Source: Gaiellasilicea sp963731615 (GTDB lineage: Bacteria > Actinomycetota > Thermoleophilia > Gaiellales > Gaiellaceae). Taken from it: a stretch of 64,000 bases of DNA. Below, one piece after another: positions 1 through 6,852 of the stretch. Positions within the stretch are counted from its first letter, which is position 1; the number at the start of each line of letters is the position of its first letter. Location: positions 62,001-126,000 of the forward strand of contig CAVSWD010000003.1 in NCBI GenBank assembly GCA_963731615.1, in the 5' to 3' direction. Both the position numbers and the translations under genes were made by a program. Below the pieces are notes generated by a model. The model did not search any database and was not told the DNA's origin. It saw only the letters and a program-made list of their open reading frames with translations.

Positions 1-48
1 TCGCGGCGGTACGGTTCCGCGCGGCTCACACTCTTCGCGCACCCATGA
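1..48 (+). CDS. rsmD: 3' end of 16S rRNA (guanine-966-N2)-methyltransferase RsmD (partial)
   Basis: Only the last 15 codons are present. They read SRRYGSARLTLFAHP and then TGA at 46-48. The RRYG-x-x-RLTLF ending is typical of the RsmD carboxyl terminus, and rsmD lies directly before coaD in many bacteria. The stop overlaps the coaD start as ATGA (45-48), so the two are probably translationally coupled. The identification rests on the short tail plus context. Confidence 0.6.
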   Translation, partial: SRRYGSARLTLFAHP

Positions 49-560
49 TCACTGCCATCTGTCCCGGCTCATACGACCCCGTCACGTTCGGCCACGTCGA
101 CGTGATCGAGCGTGCCGCTGCGATCTTCGACCGCGTCGTCGTCGGCGTCGTCGGCAGCCCGCGGCACAAGACAACGCTCTTCAGCCTCGACGAGCGCGTC
201 GAGTTCCTGCGCGAGGCGCTGGGCGACCTGGACAACGTCGAGGTCGACGTCTTCTCCGAGCTCGTGGTCGAGTTCGCCCGGCGCTGGCAGGCAAAGGTGA
301 TCGTGAAGGGCCTGCGGGTGATCTCGGATTTCGAGTGGGAGACCCAGATGAACCAGCTCAACCGCCACCTCGCCCCGGAGATCGAGACCGTGTACGTGAT
401 GGCGAGCCCGGCCGTCAGCTTCGTCTCCTCGAGCGGGGTGAAGGAGATCGCCGCCTTCGGCGGAAAAGTTGACGAACTCGTCCCGGACACCGTGGCGCGC
501 CGACTCGCGGAGAAATTCCCGAACGGACGTCCCGGCGCCCCTGAAAATCCACGGGAGTAG
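45..560 (+). CDS. coaD: Phosphopantetheine adenylyltransferase
   Basis: This enzyme transfers AMP from ATP to 4'-phosphopantetheine to give dephospho-CoA, the penultimate step of coenzyme A synthesis in the cytoplasm. The 171-residue product has the normal family length. It opens with GSYDPVTFGHVD, which contains the nucleotidyltransferase T/H-x-G-H motif (TFGH, residues 14-17). The C-terminal half carries the SSSGVKEIA segment equivalent to the ISSTxVR adenylate-binding motif. The ATG start overlaps the upstream rsmD stop by four bases. A coiled-coil gene follows 9 bases downstream, so this is probably the head of the CoA/cell-division/lipid gene row. Confidence 0.97.
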   Translation: MITAICPGSYDPVTFGHVDVIERAAAIFDRVVVGVVGSPRHKTTLFSLDERVEFLREALGDLDNVEVDVFSELVVEFARRWQAKVIVKGLRVISDFEWETQMNQLNRHLAPEIETVYVMASPAVSFVSSSGVKEIAAFGGKVDELVPDTVARRLAEKFPNGRPGAPENPRE

Positions 561-569
561 ACTTCGCGC

Positions 570-1088
570 ATGGACGTTCTCGTACTCATCGACAAGCTCG
601 ACGACCTCGTGCACAACGCCAAGGCCGTCCCTCTCACCGATCAGGTCCGCATCGATCGCGAGGAGATCTACGACATCCTCGACCAGATGCGGGCGACGAT
701 TCCGGAGGAGATCAAGCAGGCACGCTGGATCGTCAAGGAGCGGCAGGAGATGCTGGCCGAGGCGAAGCGTGAGACCGACCGGATCCTCGGCGAGGCCCGC
801 GAGCAGGCCGTGCGGGAGGCATCGCAGACCGAGATCGTCAAGCTCGCCGAGCGTCAGGCGCAGGAGATCGTCGACGACGCGCGCCGGCAGGCCCGCGAGA
901 CGCGGCTCGAGATGGAGGACTGGGCGGACGGGATCCTGTCGACGCTCGAGGTCAACCTCGACAAGTTCCTGAGTGCGGTCAAGCGCGGCCGCGAGCGCCT
1001 GCACGAGCGCTCGCAGGAGACCGTCGTCGCCGGTGTCGGCCCCAGGGAGCTGGCGCGAGAGCCGGAAGACGAAACGTCTTACCTGTAG
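570..1088 (+). CDS. DivIVA/SepIVA-like coiled-coil protein
   Basis: This 172-residue protein is strongly charged. Its central stretch (about residues 50-145) is rich in Glu, Arg, Lys, Ala and Gln with a heptad character, as expected for a long coiled coil, and it has no signal peptide or membrane segment. The position between coaD and yceD matches that of mycobacterial SepIVA, a DivIVA-domain septation factor. The N-terminal part (LIDKLDDLVHNAKAVPLTDQ) resembles that family. By that analogy it could organise envelope growth or division. Homologues are sometimes annotated as ATP synthase subunit B-like because of the coiled coil. The role is inferred from synteny and composition. Confidence 0.6.
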   Translation: MDVLVLIDKLDDLVHNAKAVPLTDQVRIDREEIYDILDQMRATIPEEIKQARWIVKERQEMLAEAKRETDRILGEAREQAVREASQTEIVKLAERQAQEIVDDARRQARETRLEMEDWADGILSTLEVNLDKFLSAVKRGRERLHERSQETVVAGVGPRELAREPEDETSYL

Positions 1089-1096
1089 GCGGGGAC

Positions 1097-1609
1097 GTGA
1101 CCCGCTTCCCGCTCCGTCGCCTCCGCCTCCGGCCCGGGGAGGAGCAGCGCGACGGCATCCCGATCGAGCTGGAGCCGTTCGAGATCGGTGGTGAGCGTTA
1201 CCTGCCGGTGCCCCACGAGGTGCAGGCTCGGTTCACCGTCGCCCAGGCGACGACGGGGCTCGACCTCCGACTCGCCTTCGACGTGCGGCTGCACGGGCCG
1301 TGCATGCGCTGCCTGGCGGACGCCGTCCTCGACATCCAGGTCGATGCGCGGGAGTACCACGCCGCGGACGCCGGCGCGGCCGACGAGCTCCGAAGCGAGT
1401 ACGTCGTCGATGACGACCAGCTCGATCTCACCGCCTGGGCACGCGACGCGATCGCGCTCGCGCTGCCCGACCAGATCCTGCACGCGCCCGACTGCGCCGG
1501 CCTCTGCCCGGTCTGCGGCAAGGACTTGAACGTGGAGCCGCACACGCACGACGACGAGACTCCGGATCCACGCTGGTCGGCGCTGGAAGAGCTCCGCGAC
1601 CGGCTGTAA
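1097..1609 (+). CDS. yceD: YceD family (DUF177) protein
   Basis: This is the 170-residue DUF177/YceD protein that usually precedes rpmF and is linked to 23S rRNA or ribosome maturation. Its family hallmarks are CMRCL near residue 73 and the zinc-ribbon-like CAGLCPVCGKDLN near residues 134-146, so four cysteines are available for metal binding. The GTG start lies 8 bases after the preceding stop. In most genomes rpmF follows directly, but here an ABC-F gene with its own structured leader is inserted between the two. Confidence 0.85.
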   Translation: MTRFPLRRLRLRPGEEQRDGIPIELEPFEIGGERYLPVPHEVQARFTVAQATTGLDLRLAFDVRLHGPCMRCLADAVLDIQVDAREYHAADAGAADELRSEYVVDDDQLDLTAWARDAIALALPDQILHAPDCAGLCPVCGKDLNVEPHTHDDETPDPRWSALEELRDRL

Positions 1610-1618
1610 GCTGCGGTT

Positions 1619-1687
1619 GGCGCTCCGGCGCCCTCTGATGACGGACTAAGGCGAGACCCAGACGTTTTCCTCGGCGCCTACGGCGCC
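1619..1687 (+). promoter_or_regulatory. Two-hairpin leader upstream of the ABC-F gene
   Basis: The 109-base gap before the ABC-F gene contains two small hairpins. The first is GGCGC-TCCG-GCGCC at 1619-1632. The second is GGCGCC-TAC-GGCGCC at 1673-1687. Their arms are mutually complementary, so alternative pairing is possible. A strong AGGAGG ribosome-binding site sits at 1709-1714. Antibiotic-resistance ABC-F genes are often controlled by ribosome-mediated attenuation, and this leader has the right look, though no leader-peptide ORF was identified. Confidence 0.4.
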
Positions 1688-1718
1688 CGTTCTCGTTTCC
1701 CGTTCTGTAGGAGGTCTC

Positions 1719-3284
1719 GTGCGAGTCTCGCTCGCAGGCGTCGGCCGCTCGTTCGGCGCCCACACCGTTCTCGATCGCGTCGACCTGACGCTCGGCCCGC
1801 GCTCACGCCTCGGGCTCGTCGGGCCCAACGGGGCCGGCAAGTCGACGCTGCTGCGCCTCGCGGCAGGTCTCGACGAGCCTGACGAAGGCACCGTCGAGCG
1901 GACGCCGGCCTCGCTCACCGTCGGCTACCTGCCGCAGGAGCACGACCGCCGGCCGGGCGAGTCGCTGCTCTCCTATCTCGCCAGGCGCACCGGCGTGGCG
2001 GCCGCGGAGGCGGAGGTCGAGCGCCACGGCGCCGACTGGAGCCCGGACGCCTACGCAGCGTCGCTCGAGCGCTTTCTCGCACTCGGCGGTGCCGATCTCG
2101 AGCTGCGCGCGCGCACCGTCTGCGCCGACCTCGGCCTGTCGGCGCCGCTCGCGCAGGCGACGGCGACGCTCTCGGGCGGCGAGGCGGCCCGGGCCGCGCT
2201 GGCAGCGATCCTGCTCTCCCGCTTCGACCTGCTCCTGCTCGACGAGCCGACGAACGACCTCGACTTCGACGGGCTCGACCGGCTCGAGCGGTTCGTCGAC
2301 GAGTTCGACGGCGGGCTTGCGGTCGTCTCGCACGATCGCGCCTTCCTCGACCGCACGGTGACACGGATCGCCGAGATCGATCCCTGGACGGGCCGGCTTC
2401 ATGAGTACGCGGGCAGCTGGAGCGACTACGCCGCCGCCCGGGAGCTGGCGCGCTCGAAGCAGTACGCCGCGTTCGAGCACTCGCAGGAGCAGCGGCGCGA
2501 GATCGAAGCACTGCTGCACGCGCGGCGTAACCAGGCGCGCGCGGGCGGCGGTTTCCTCGCGCACGCCACCGGTGGCTCCGACCGGCGCGGCACGCGCGCC
2601 CTGGCGGGGAAGGTGCGCCAGGCCAAGCGTGCGCTCGAGCGGATCGAGCACGTCGAGAAGCCGTACGAGCCGTGGCAGCTGCACCTCTCGCTGGCGTCGG
2701 CGCAGCGTCCCGGTGATCTCGTGCTCGCACTCGAGGGCGCCGTGGCGGAGCGAGGAGGCTTCCGCCTCGGGCCGGTCGACCTCGAGCTCGCGCCGGGCGA
2801 GCGCGTTGCAGTGACCGGGCGTAACGGGAGCGGCAAGTCGACCCTGCTCGCGCTGCTTCTGGGCGAGCTGACGCCCACCGCCGGCAGCCGCAAGGTCGGC
2901 CGCGCCACGGTGCTCGGAGCGCTCGACCAGCGCCGCGAGGCCTACGACGGGCCCGGGCCGCTGCTGGACGCCTTCGCAGCGCGCAGCGGCTTTCAGCCGG
3001 TAGACGCGCGAACGCTGCTCGCGAAGTTCAACCTCGGCGCCGACCACGTCGAGCGGCCGTGTGCGACGCTGTCCCCCGGGGAGCGCACACGCGCCAACCT
3101 GGCCGAGCTGATGGCGCGCGGCGTCAACTGCCTCGTCCTCGACGAGCCGACGAACCACCTCGATCTCGAGGCGATCGAGGAGCTCGAAAGCGCGCTCCAG
3201 GCCTACGACGGAACGCTCGTGGTCGTCTCGCACGACCGCACCTTCCTGGCGGCTGTCGAGCCAACCAGGTCAATCGACCTGTGA
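1719..3284 (+). CDS. ABC-F family ATP-binding protein
   Basis: This protein carries two fused ABC ATPase domains and no membrane segments, the layout of ABC-F translation factors (EttA, Uup, and ribosome-protection proteins). Domain one has Walker A GPNGAGKST, signature LSGGE and Walker B LLLLDEPTNDLD. Domain two has GRNGSGKST, LSPGERTRA and LVLDEPTNHLD. A roughly 85-residue charged linker (about 235-325) lies between them in the position of the P-site tRNA-interaction motif. At 521 residues it has normal family length. The GTG start is supported by AGGAGG four bases upstream. It interrupts the conserved yceD-rpmF pair. Whether it is housekeeping or a resistance factor cannot be told from sequence. 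Confidence 0.9.
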   Translation: MRVSLAGVGRSFGAHTVLDRVDLTLGPRSRLGLVGPNGAGKSTLLRLAAGLDEPDEGTVERTPASLTVGYLPQEHDRRPGESLLSYLARRTGVAAAEAEVERHGADWSPDAYAASLERFLALGGADLELRARTVCADLGLSAPLAQATATLSGGEAARAALAAILLSRFDLLLLDEPTNDLDFDGLDRLERFVDEFDGGLAVVSHDRAFLDRTVTRIAEIDPWTGRLHEYAGSWSDYAAARELARSKQYAAFEHSQEQRREIEALLHARRNQARAGGGFLAHATGGSDRRGTRALAGKVRQAKRALERIEHVEKPYEPWQLHLSLASAQRPGDLVLALEGAVAERGGFRLGPVDLELAPGERVAVTGRNGSGKSTLLALLLGELTPTAGSRKVGRATVLGALDQRREAYDGPGPLLDAFAARSGFQPVDARTLLAKFNLGADHVERPCATLSPGERTRANLAELMARGVNCLVLDEPTNHLDLEAIEELESALQAYDGTLVVVSHDRTFLAAVEPTRSIDL

Positions 3285-3285
3285 G

Positions 3286-3309
3286 GACGTCAGACGTCCG
3301 GCTATACTC
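3286..3309 (+). promoter_or_regulatory. Palindrome plus -10 element upstream of rpmF-plsX
   Basis: A perfect inverted repeat GGACGTC-A-GACGTCC occupies 3286-3300, two bases after the ABC-F stop. A near-consensus -10 hexamer TATACT follows at 3304-3309, 11 bases before the rpmF ATG. The layout suggests a promoter for the rpmF-plsX lipid genes with a regulator site covering it. Alternatively the palindrome is a weak terminator of the ABC-F transcript. No convincing -35 element was found. Confidence 0.4.
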
Positions 3310-3320
3310 GGCAACCGCTC

Positions 3321-3509
3321 ATGGCAGTCCCGAAGAAGAAAACGTCAAAGGCCCGTCGCGACAAGCGCCGCGCGCAGCACGGTATCGAGGCGCCGCGCGT
3401 CAACGTCTGTCCGACCTGCCATCAGCCCAAGCGGCCGCACCGCGTCTGCCCGACGTGCCACACGTACAAGGGCCGCGAGATCGAGCCGCTCCGCACTCCG
3501 GTTCCGTAG
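3321..3509 (+). CDS. rpmF: Large ribosomal subunit protein bL32
   Basis: This is the 62-residue bL32. It starts MAVPKKKTSKARRDKRRAQH, the usual basic N-terminus, and carries the zinc-binding pair CPTC and CPTC. Processed bL32 lies near the peptidyl-transferase region of the 50S subunit. It has its own probable promoter (TATACT at 3304-3309) and lies 3 bases before plsX. The rpmF-plsX pairing is conserved widely and links ribosome and phospholipid synthesis. Confidence 0.97.
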   Translation: MAVPKKKTSKARRDKRRAQHGIEAPRVNVCPTCHQPKRPHRVCPTCHTYKGREIEPLRTPVP

Positions 3510-3512
3510 AAC

Positions 3513-4517
3513 TTGGCCCGCATCGCAGTGGATGCGATGGGGGGCGATCATGCGCCGGACGAGATCGTCGCGGGCGCACTCGAGGCACGCGCTGAGGGGA
3601 TCGAGCCGATCCTCTTCGGGCCGGCCGGGATCGACACCGGCGGCCTGACTCTCGTCGGGACGACGCAGGTGATCGAGATGGACGAGAAGCCGGCCGACGC
3701 GGTGCGGGCGAAGCCGGATTCCTCGTTGGTGGCCGCGCACGTCGCCGTCGCAGAGGGCCGAGCGGACGCAGTCCTTTCGGCGGGGAACACCGGTGCAATG
3801 CTTGCGGCCGGGTTCCTGCACCTGCGCCGGATTCCGGGGGTGCTGCGCCCGGCGATCGCGGTCACGATCCCGACGCAGAAAGGCCCCTCGGTGCTGCTCG
3901 ACTCCGGCGCCAACGCCGACGCGCGGCCCGAGCACTTGCTCCAGTTCGCGTACATGGGCGCGATCTTCGCCGAGGAGATCCTCGACATCGCCGATCCAGA
4001 GGTGCGCCTGCTCTCGATCGGCGAGGAGCCTGAGAAGGGGAATCAGCTGACGCTCGAGGCGCACGCCCTCCTCGCCGCAAGCGAGCTTCGCTTTGCCGGC
4101 AACGCGGAGAGCCGCGACATGCTGGCCGGCGCCGCCGACGTCGTCGTGGCCGACGGCTTCACGGGGAACGTCGCGCTCAAGCTGCTCGAGGGAACGATCA
4201 AGACCTTGCTCGACGCGCTGCGCACGGAGATCGTCGCGACGCCGGGCGGGAAGCTCGGCGGCCTCTTGATCCGGCCGGCGGCGAGACGCCTGCGCGCGCG
4301 GCTCGACCCGGACACGTACGGAGGCGCCTACCTGCTCGGCCTCCGCGGCCTGTCAGTGATCGCGCACGGCAACTCGTCGCGGCAGGCGATCGCGAACGCG
4401 ATCCGCCTCGCGGCGCGCGGCGTCGAGCACGACGTCGTCGGGCGCCTCGCCGCACGACTTCCTGAGCCTTCCCGAACGGCACCGGGGCAGAGCCCCGCTG
4501 CCGCGGGAACTTCTTAG
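3513..4517 (+). CDS. plsX: Phosphate acyltransferase PlsX
   Basis: PlsX converts acyl-ACP and phosphate to acyl-phosphate, the donor for the first acylation of glycerol-3-phosphate at the membrane. The 334-residue protein begins with the signature IAVDAMGGDHAP and contains AGNTGAMLAAG and GFTGNVALKLLEG, all typical of the family. The TTG start is 3 bases after the rpmF stop, so the pair is co-transcribed. acpP, which encodes the acyl carrier, follows after 65 bases, and rnc follows that. Confidence 0.95.
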   Translation: MARIAVDAMGGDHAPDEIVAGALEARAEGIEPILFGPAGIDTGGLTLVGTTQVIEMDEKPADAVRAKPDSSLVAAHVAVAEGRADAVLSAGNTGAMLAAGFLHLRRIPGVLRPAIAVTIPTQKGPSVLLDSGANADARPEHLLQFAYMGAIFAEEILDIADPEVRLLSIGEEPEKGNQLTLEAHALLAASELRFAGNAESRDMLAGAADVVVADGFTGNVALKLLEGTIKTLLDALRTEIVATPGGKLGGLLIRPAARRLRARLDPDTYGGAYLLGLRGLSVIAHGNSSRQAIANAIRLAARGVEHDVVGRLAARLPEPSRTAPGQSPAAAGTS

Positions 4518-4542
4518 GGCGGGCACCGTTCGACAGCCGCTG

Positions 4543-4548
4543 TATGAT
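4543..4548 (+). promoter_or_regulatory. Possible -10 element upstream of acpP
   Basis: A TATGAT hexamer lies 34 bases upstream of the acpP GTG, inside the 65-base plsX-acpP gap. It leaves room for a short leader that carries the AAGGAG ribosome-binding site (4571-4576). A matching -35 is not obvious. It could give acpP, whose product is needed in large amounts, a separate transcript. Confidence 0.35.
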
Positions 4549-4582
4549 CGGCGCGCTTTTTCCAACGAACAAGGAGTCGTGA

Positions 4583-4828
4583 GTGGCAGCGTCGCGTGAA
4601 GAAGTCTTCGACCGGGTCAAGGAAGTCCTCACCGAGCAACTCGGCGTCGACGAGGCGGAGATCAACGAGGAAGCGTCGTTCCAGGAGGATCTGGACGCCG
4701 ACTCGCTCGACCTCGTCGAGCTGATCATGGAGCTCGAAGACCAGTTCGGGATCAAGATCTCGGACGAGGACGCCCAGAAGATCACGACCGTCGGTCAGGC
4801 CGTCGACTACGTCTCCTCGCACCAGTAG
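4583..4828 (+). CDS. acpP: Acyl carrier protein
   Basis: This 81-residue acidic protein carries the DADSLDLVEL motif. Ser41 in DSL is the 4'-phosphopantetheine attachment site, which uses the prosthetic group derived from the CoA pathway that includes coaD. It shuttles acyl chains in fatty-acid synthesis and supplies acyl-ACP to PlsX. The GTG start is supported by AAGGAG seven bases upstream. The rnc reading frame follows immediately. Confidence 0.96.
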   Translation: MAASREEVFDRVKEVLTEQLGVDEAEINEEASFQEDLDADSLDLVELIMELEDQFGIKISDEDAQKITTVGQAVDYVSSHQ

Positions 4829-4865
4829 CACCGCGCCGACCGGGGATCCGGCCGCACTCGGGGCC

Positions 4866-5519
4866 CTGATCGACGCACTACCGGGCGAGCGGATCGAGCA
4901 CGTCTTCACGCACACCTCCTGGGCCGCAGACCGTCCCTCGTCATACGAGCGGCTGGAGTTTCTGGGCGACAGCGTGCTCGAGCTTGCGATCGCGAAGGAG
5001 CTGTACGACCGCTACCCGGAGGCCTCGGAGGGGCGGCTGGCCAAGATCCGGTCGCACGTCGTCTCGCGCCAGAGTTGCGCCGCGGTCGCGCGGGAGCTTC
5101 GTCTCGGCGAGCGGCTCGGCGTCGCCGCGGGGGAGGCGCTCGCGAGCGACGAGCTCGCCCGCATCGTCAAGAGCAGCAACGTCACCGCGGCCCTCCTCGA
5201 GGCGGCGATCGCGGCGCTCTTTCTCGAGCATGGGTACGAACCGATCGAGCAGGCGATCGTCGCAGCCTTCTCGGACCGGATCGAGTACGCGCGCACGACC
5301 CACGTCGATCACAAGACCGAACTGCAGGAAGCGCTCGCCAAGACGGGCCGGAGCGTCACCTACACGCTGCTCGACGTCGAGGGGCCGGCGCACGAACGCC
5401 ATTTCTCCTGTGCGGCGCAGATCGACGGCGAGGAGCTCGGAACGGGCACGGGCCGAACGAAGAAGGAAGCCGAGCAGGCGGCTGCCAAGCAGGCACTGGC
5501 GGCGATCTCAGCTCAGTAG
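4866..5519 (+). CDS. rnc: Ribonuclease III (divergent, start codon uncertain)
   Basis: RNase III cleaves double-stranded RNA in rRNA and mRNA maturation. The frame encodes THTSW, the signature ERLEFLGDSVLELA, then a C-terminal double-stranded-RNA-binding domain ending KKEAEQAAAKQALAAIS. The first in-frame GTG (4974) lies inside the signature and would remove the catalytic Glu and Asp, so translation must begin upstream. There is no in-frame ATG, GTG or TTG after the in-frame stop at 4722-4724. CTG at 4866 is the best candidate and is used here. The usual second catalytic aspartate (ADxxEA) is replaced in AALLEAAIAA, while the glutamate is kept. It overlaps the convergent BTAD gene by 12 bases. 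Confidence 0.85.
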   Translation: MIDALPGERIEHVFTHTSWAADRPSSYERLEFLGDSVLELAIAKELYDRYPEASEGRLAKIRSHVVSRQSCAAVARELRLGERLGVAAGEALASDELARIVKSSNVTAALLEAAIAALFLEHGYEPIEQAIVAAFSDRIEYARTTHVDHKTELQEALAKTGRSVTYTLLDVEGPAHERHFSCAAQIDGEELGTGTGRTKKEAEQAAAKQALAAISAQ

Positions 5520-6230
5520 GCGGCGGTGCAGGTCCTGCGTCTCGCCGCTCGGGGCGGTGCCCAGCTCTTCCCGTAGCCGCACCCGGAGCCCGTCGTAGAC
5601 GACCAGCGCCTCGGCGGGATTCCCGCGCGCCGCGAGCACCTCCATCAGGAGCCGGTGGGCGCTTTCGCTGTAGGGCGAGAGCGTGATCGCCGAGCGGGCC
5701 GCACGCTCGGCGGTCGCCAGCTCGCCGCCGCCGATCCGCAGGCAGGCGTCGCCGACGAGCTCCAGCGAGCGCAGCTGGATCTGCTCCAAGCGCCGCCGCT
5801 GCTCATCCACCCACGCGCCCTCTTCGCCGGGAAGGAAGACACGTCTGGAGACATGCTGAGCCACCCGGCCCGGGCCCCAGGCTCCCTCCCAGTCGCCGCG
5901 GGCGACGGCGCTCTCGGCGCGGTGGAGCCCCTCCGACGCGGCCTCGAGGTCGACCCAGGCGTGCTCTGGGAGCGAGAGCCGAGCGTCGCCGCGTCCCTCG
6001 ACCGGAACGGCGCTGCGCAGCTTCGAGAGCAACGGGCTGAGCCGGTCGGAGCCGCCGACGGAGCCCCAGAGGGCCTCGATCAGCTCTTCGCGTGTCACAG
6101 ACCGGTGGCGATGGGCGACGAGGTAGGCGAAGGCCAGGCGGCCCTGACGGCCCGGGAGCTCGTGCTCGACCCGGCGTCCGTCGATTCGCGCCACCAACCG
6201 GCCACACAGCTGGATCCGAGTCTCCGCCAA
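5508..6230 (-). CDS. BTAD/SARP-type transcriptional regulator
   Basis: The N-terminal part (RIQLCGRLVARIDGRR, then REELIEALWG) is an OmpR-like winged helix. The rest is a TPR-like bacterial transcriptional activator domain ending SPYSESAHRLLMEVLAARGNPAEALVVYDGLRVRLREELG, the classic BTAD tail. No ATPase or kinase domain is attached, so this is a short SARP-like regulator of about 240 residues. TTG at 6230 gives a start right at the domain. An ATG at 6269 would add 13 residues and leave only 6 bases to the divergent DsrE gene. It lies where many actinobacteria have mutM between rnc and smc. Its target is unknown; the divergent DsrE gene is the nearest candidate. Confidence 0.8.
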   Translation of the reverse strand: MAETRIQLCGRLVARIDGRRVEHELPGRQGRLAFAYLVAHRHRSVTREELIEALWGSVGGSDRLSPLLSKLRSAVPVEGRGDARLSLPEHAWVDLEAASEGLHRAESAVARGDWEGAWGPGRVAQHVSRRVFLPGEEGAWVDEQRRRLEQIQLRSLELVGDACLRIGGGELATAERAARSAITLSPYSESAHRLLMEVLAARGNPAEALVVYDGLRVRLREELGTAPSGETQDLHRRLLS

Positions 6231-6275
6231 GGTTTCGACAAGGTAACGGCAAGCGGCGGTGGCGATCATCCCGGC

Positions 6276-6638
6276 ATGCCCAAGCTCCTGATCCACGTCA
6301 CGCACGGCCCCGAGGCGCCGACTCGCGCGGCCCTCGGCTTCCTCGTCGCCCGCACCGCACTCGACGAAGGCCACGAGGTGGAGCTCTTCCTCGCCGGCGA
6401 CGCGTCGCAGCTGCTCCGCGACGCGGTGCTCGACAGCCTGACCGGGCTCGGCACCGGTAGCTTGCGCGAGCACTACGATGCGATCGCGACGGGTGGCGGC
6501 CGTTTCCACGTCTCCGGGATGTCGAGTGCCGCCCGAGGGGTGAGCGACGCCGACCTAGCGGGTAAGCCGGCGGAGATGGCCATGCCGAGCCGGCTCGTCC
6601 AGCTCGCCCTGGAATGTGATCGAGTCCTTACCTACTAG
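6276..6638 (+). CDS. DsrE/DsrF-like family protein
   Basis: This 120-residue protein begins MPKLLIHVTHGPEAPTRAALGF, the strand-loop-helix opening of DsrE/YchN-like proteins, which act in sulfur relay or form small homomeric assemblies. A GxxxVELFLAGD segment follows, as in the family. Few cysteines are visible, so a sulfur-carrier role is doubtful. It is divergent from the BTAD regulator, and its stop overlaps the AGGAGG ribosome-binding site of the next small gene, so those two are probably co-transcribed. Confidence 0.7.
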   Translation: MPKLLIHVTHGPEAPTRAALGFLVARTALDEGHEVELFLAGDASQLLRDAVLDSLTGLGTGSLREHYDAIATGGGRFHVSGMSSAARGVSDADLAGKPAEMAMPSRLVQLALECDRVLTY

Positions 6639-6648
6639 GAGGCAACCG

Positions 6649-6807
6649 ATGGCGAAAGTGATCAACTGCGAGTGCGGCGAAGTGATCCGCGCCGACGACG
6701 ACCAGGTGCTCGTCCAGACGGTCGAGCGTCACATCGACGCGGCGCACCCGGAGCTCGTCGGCAAGATGAGCCACGACGACATCCTGGCGATGGCGGAAGA
6801 GGCTTGA
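6649..6807 (+). CDS. DUF1059 domain protein
   Basis: This 52-residue protein reads MAKVINCECGEVIRADDD, then HIDAAHPELVGKMSHDDILAMAEEA. The CxCG and the HxxxxHPEL spacing are the signature of DUF1059, a small family with a conserved Cys/His set that may bind metal. The ATG is chosen because AGGAGG (6637-6642) sits six bases upstream. A hairpin terminator follows at 6816. The function is unknown. It forms a pair with the DsrE gene. Confidence 0.8.
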   Translation: MAKVINCECGEVIRADDDQVLVQTVERHIDAAHPELVGKMSHDDILAMAEEA

Positions 6808-6815
6808 TCTTCGCG

Positions 6816-6839
6816 ACGGGCGGCGTCCGCGCCGCCCGT
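6816..6839 (+). terminator. Hairpin terminator after the DUF1059 gene
   Basis: A perfect 10-bp stem ACGGGCGGCG / CGCCGCCCGT is closed by a TCCG loop and lies between the DUF1059 stop and the smc start. There is no T-run after it, in common with other hairpins in this window. It probably separates the small accessory unit from smc. Confidence 0.6.
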
Positions 6840-6852
6840 TAGCCTCCCGCCG

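Noticed and set aside
1803..3233. Long minus-strand open frames under the ABC-F, SMC and other plus-strand genes
   Set aside because: High GC gives long antisense frames. These lack motifs and have the composition expected from reading the complement of a real gene.
5655..6275. N-terminal extension of the DsrE reading frame back to 5655
   Set aside because: It lies entirely antisense to the BTAD gene; the DsrE fold begins at ATG 6276.
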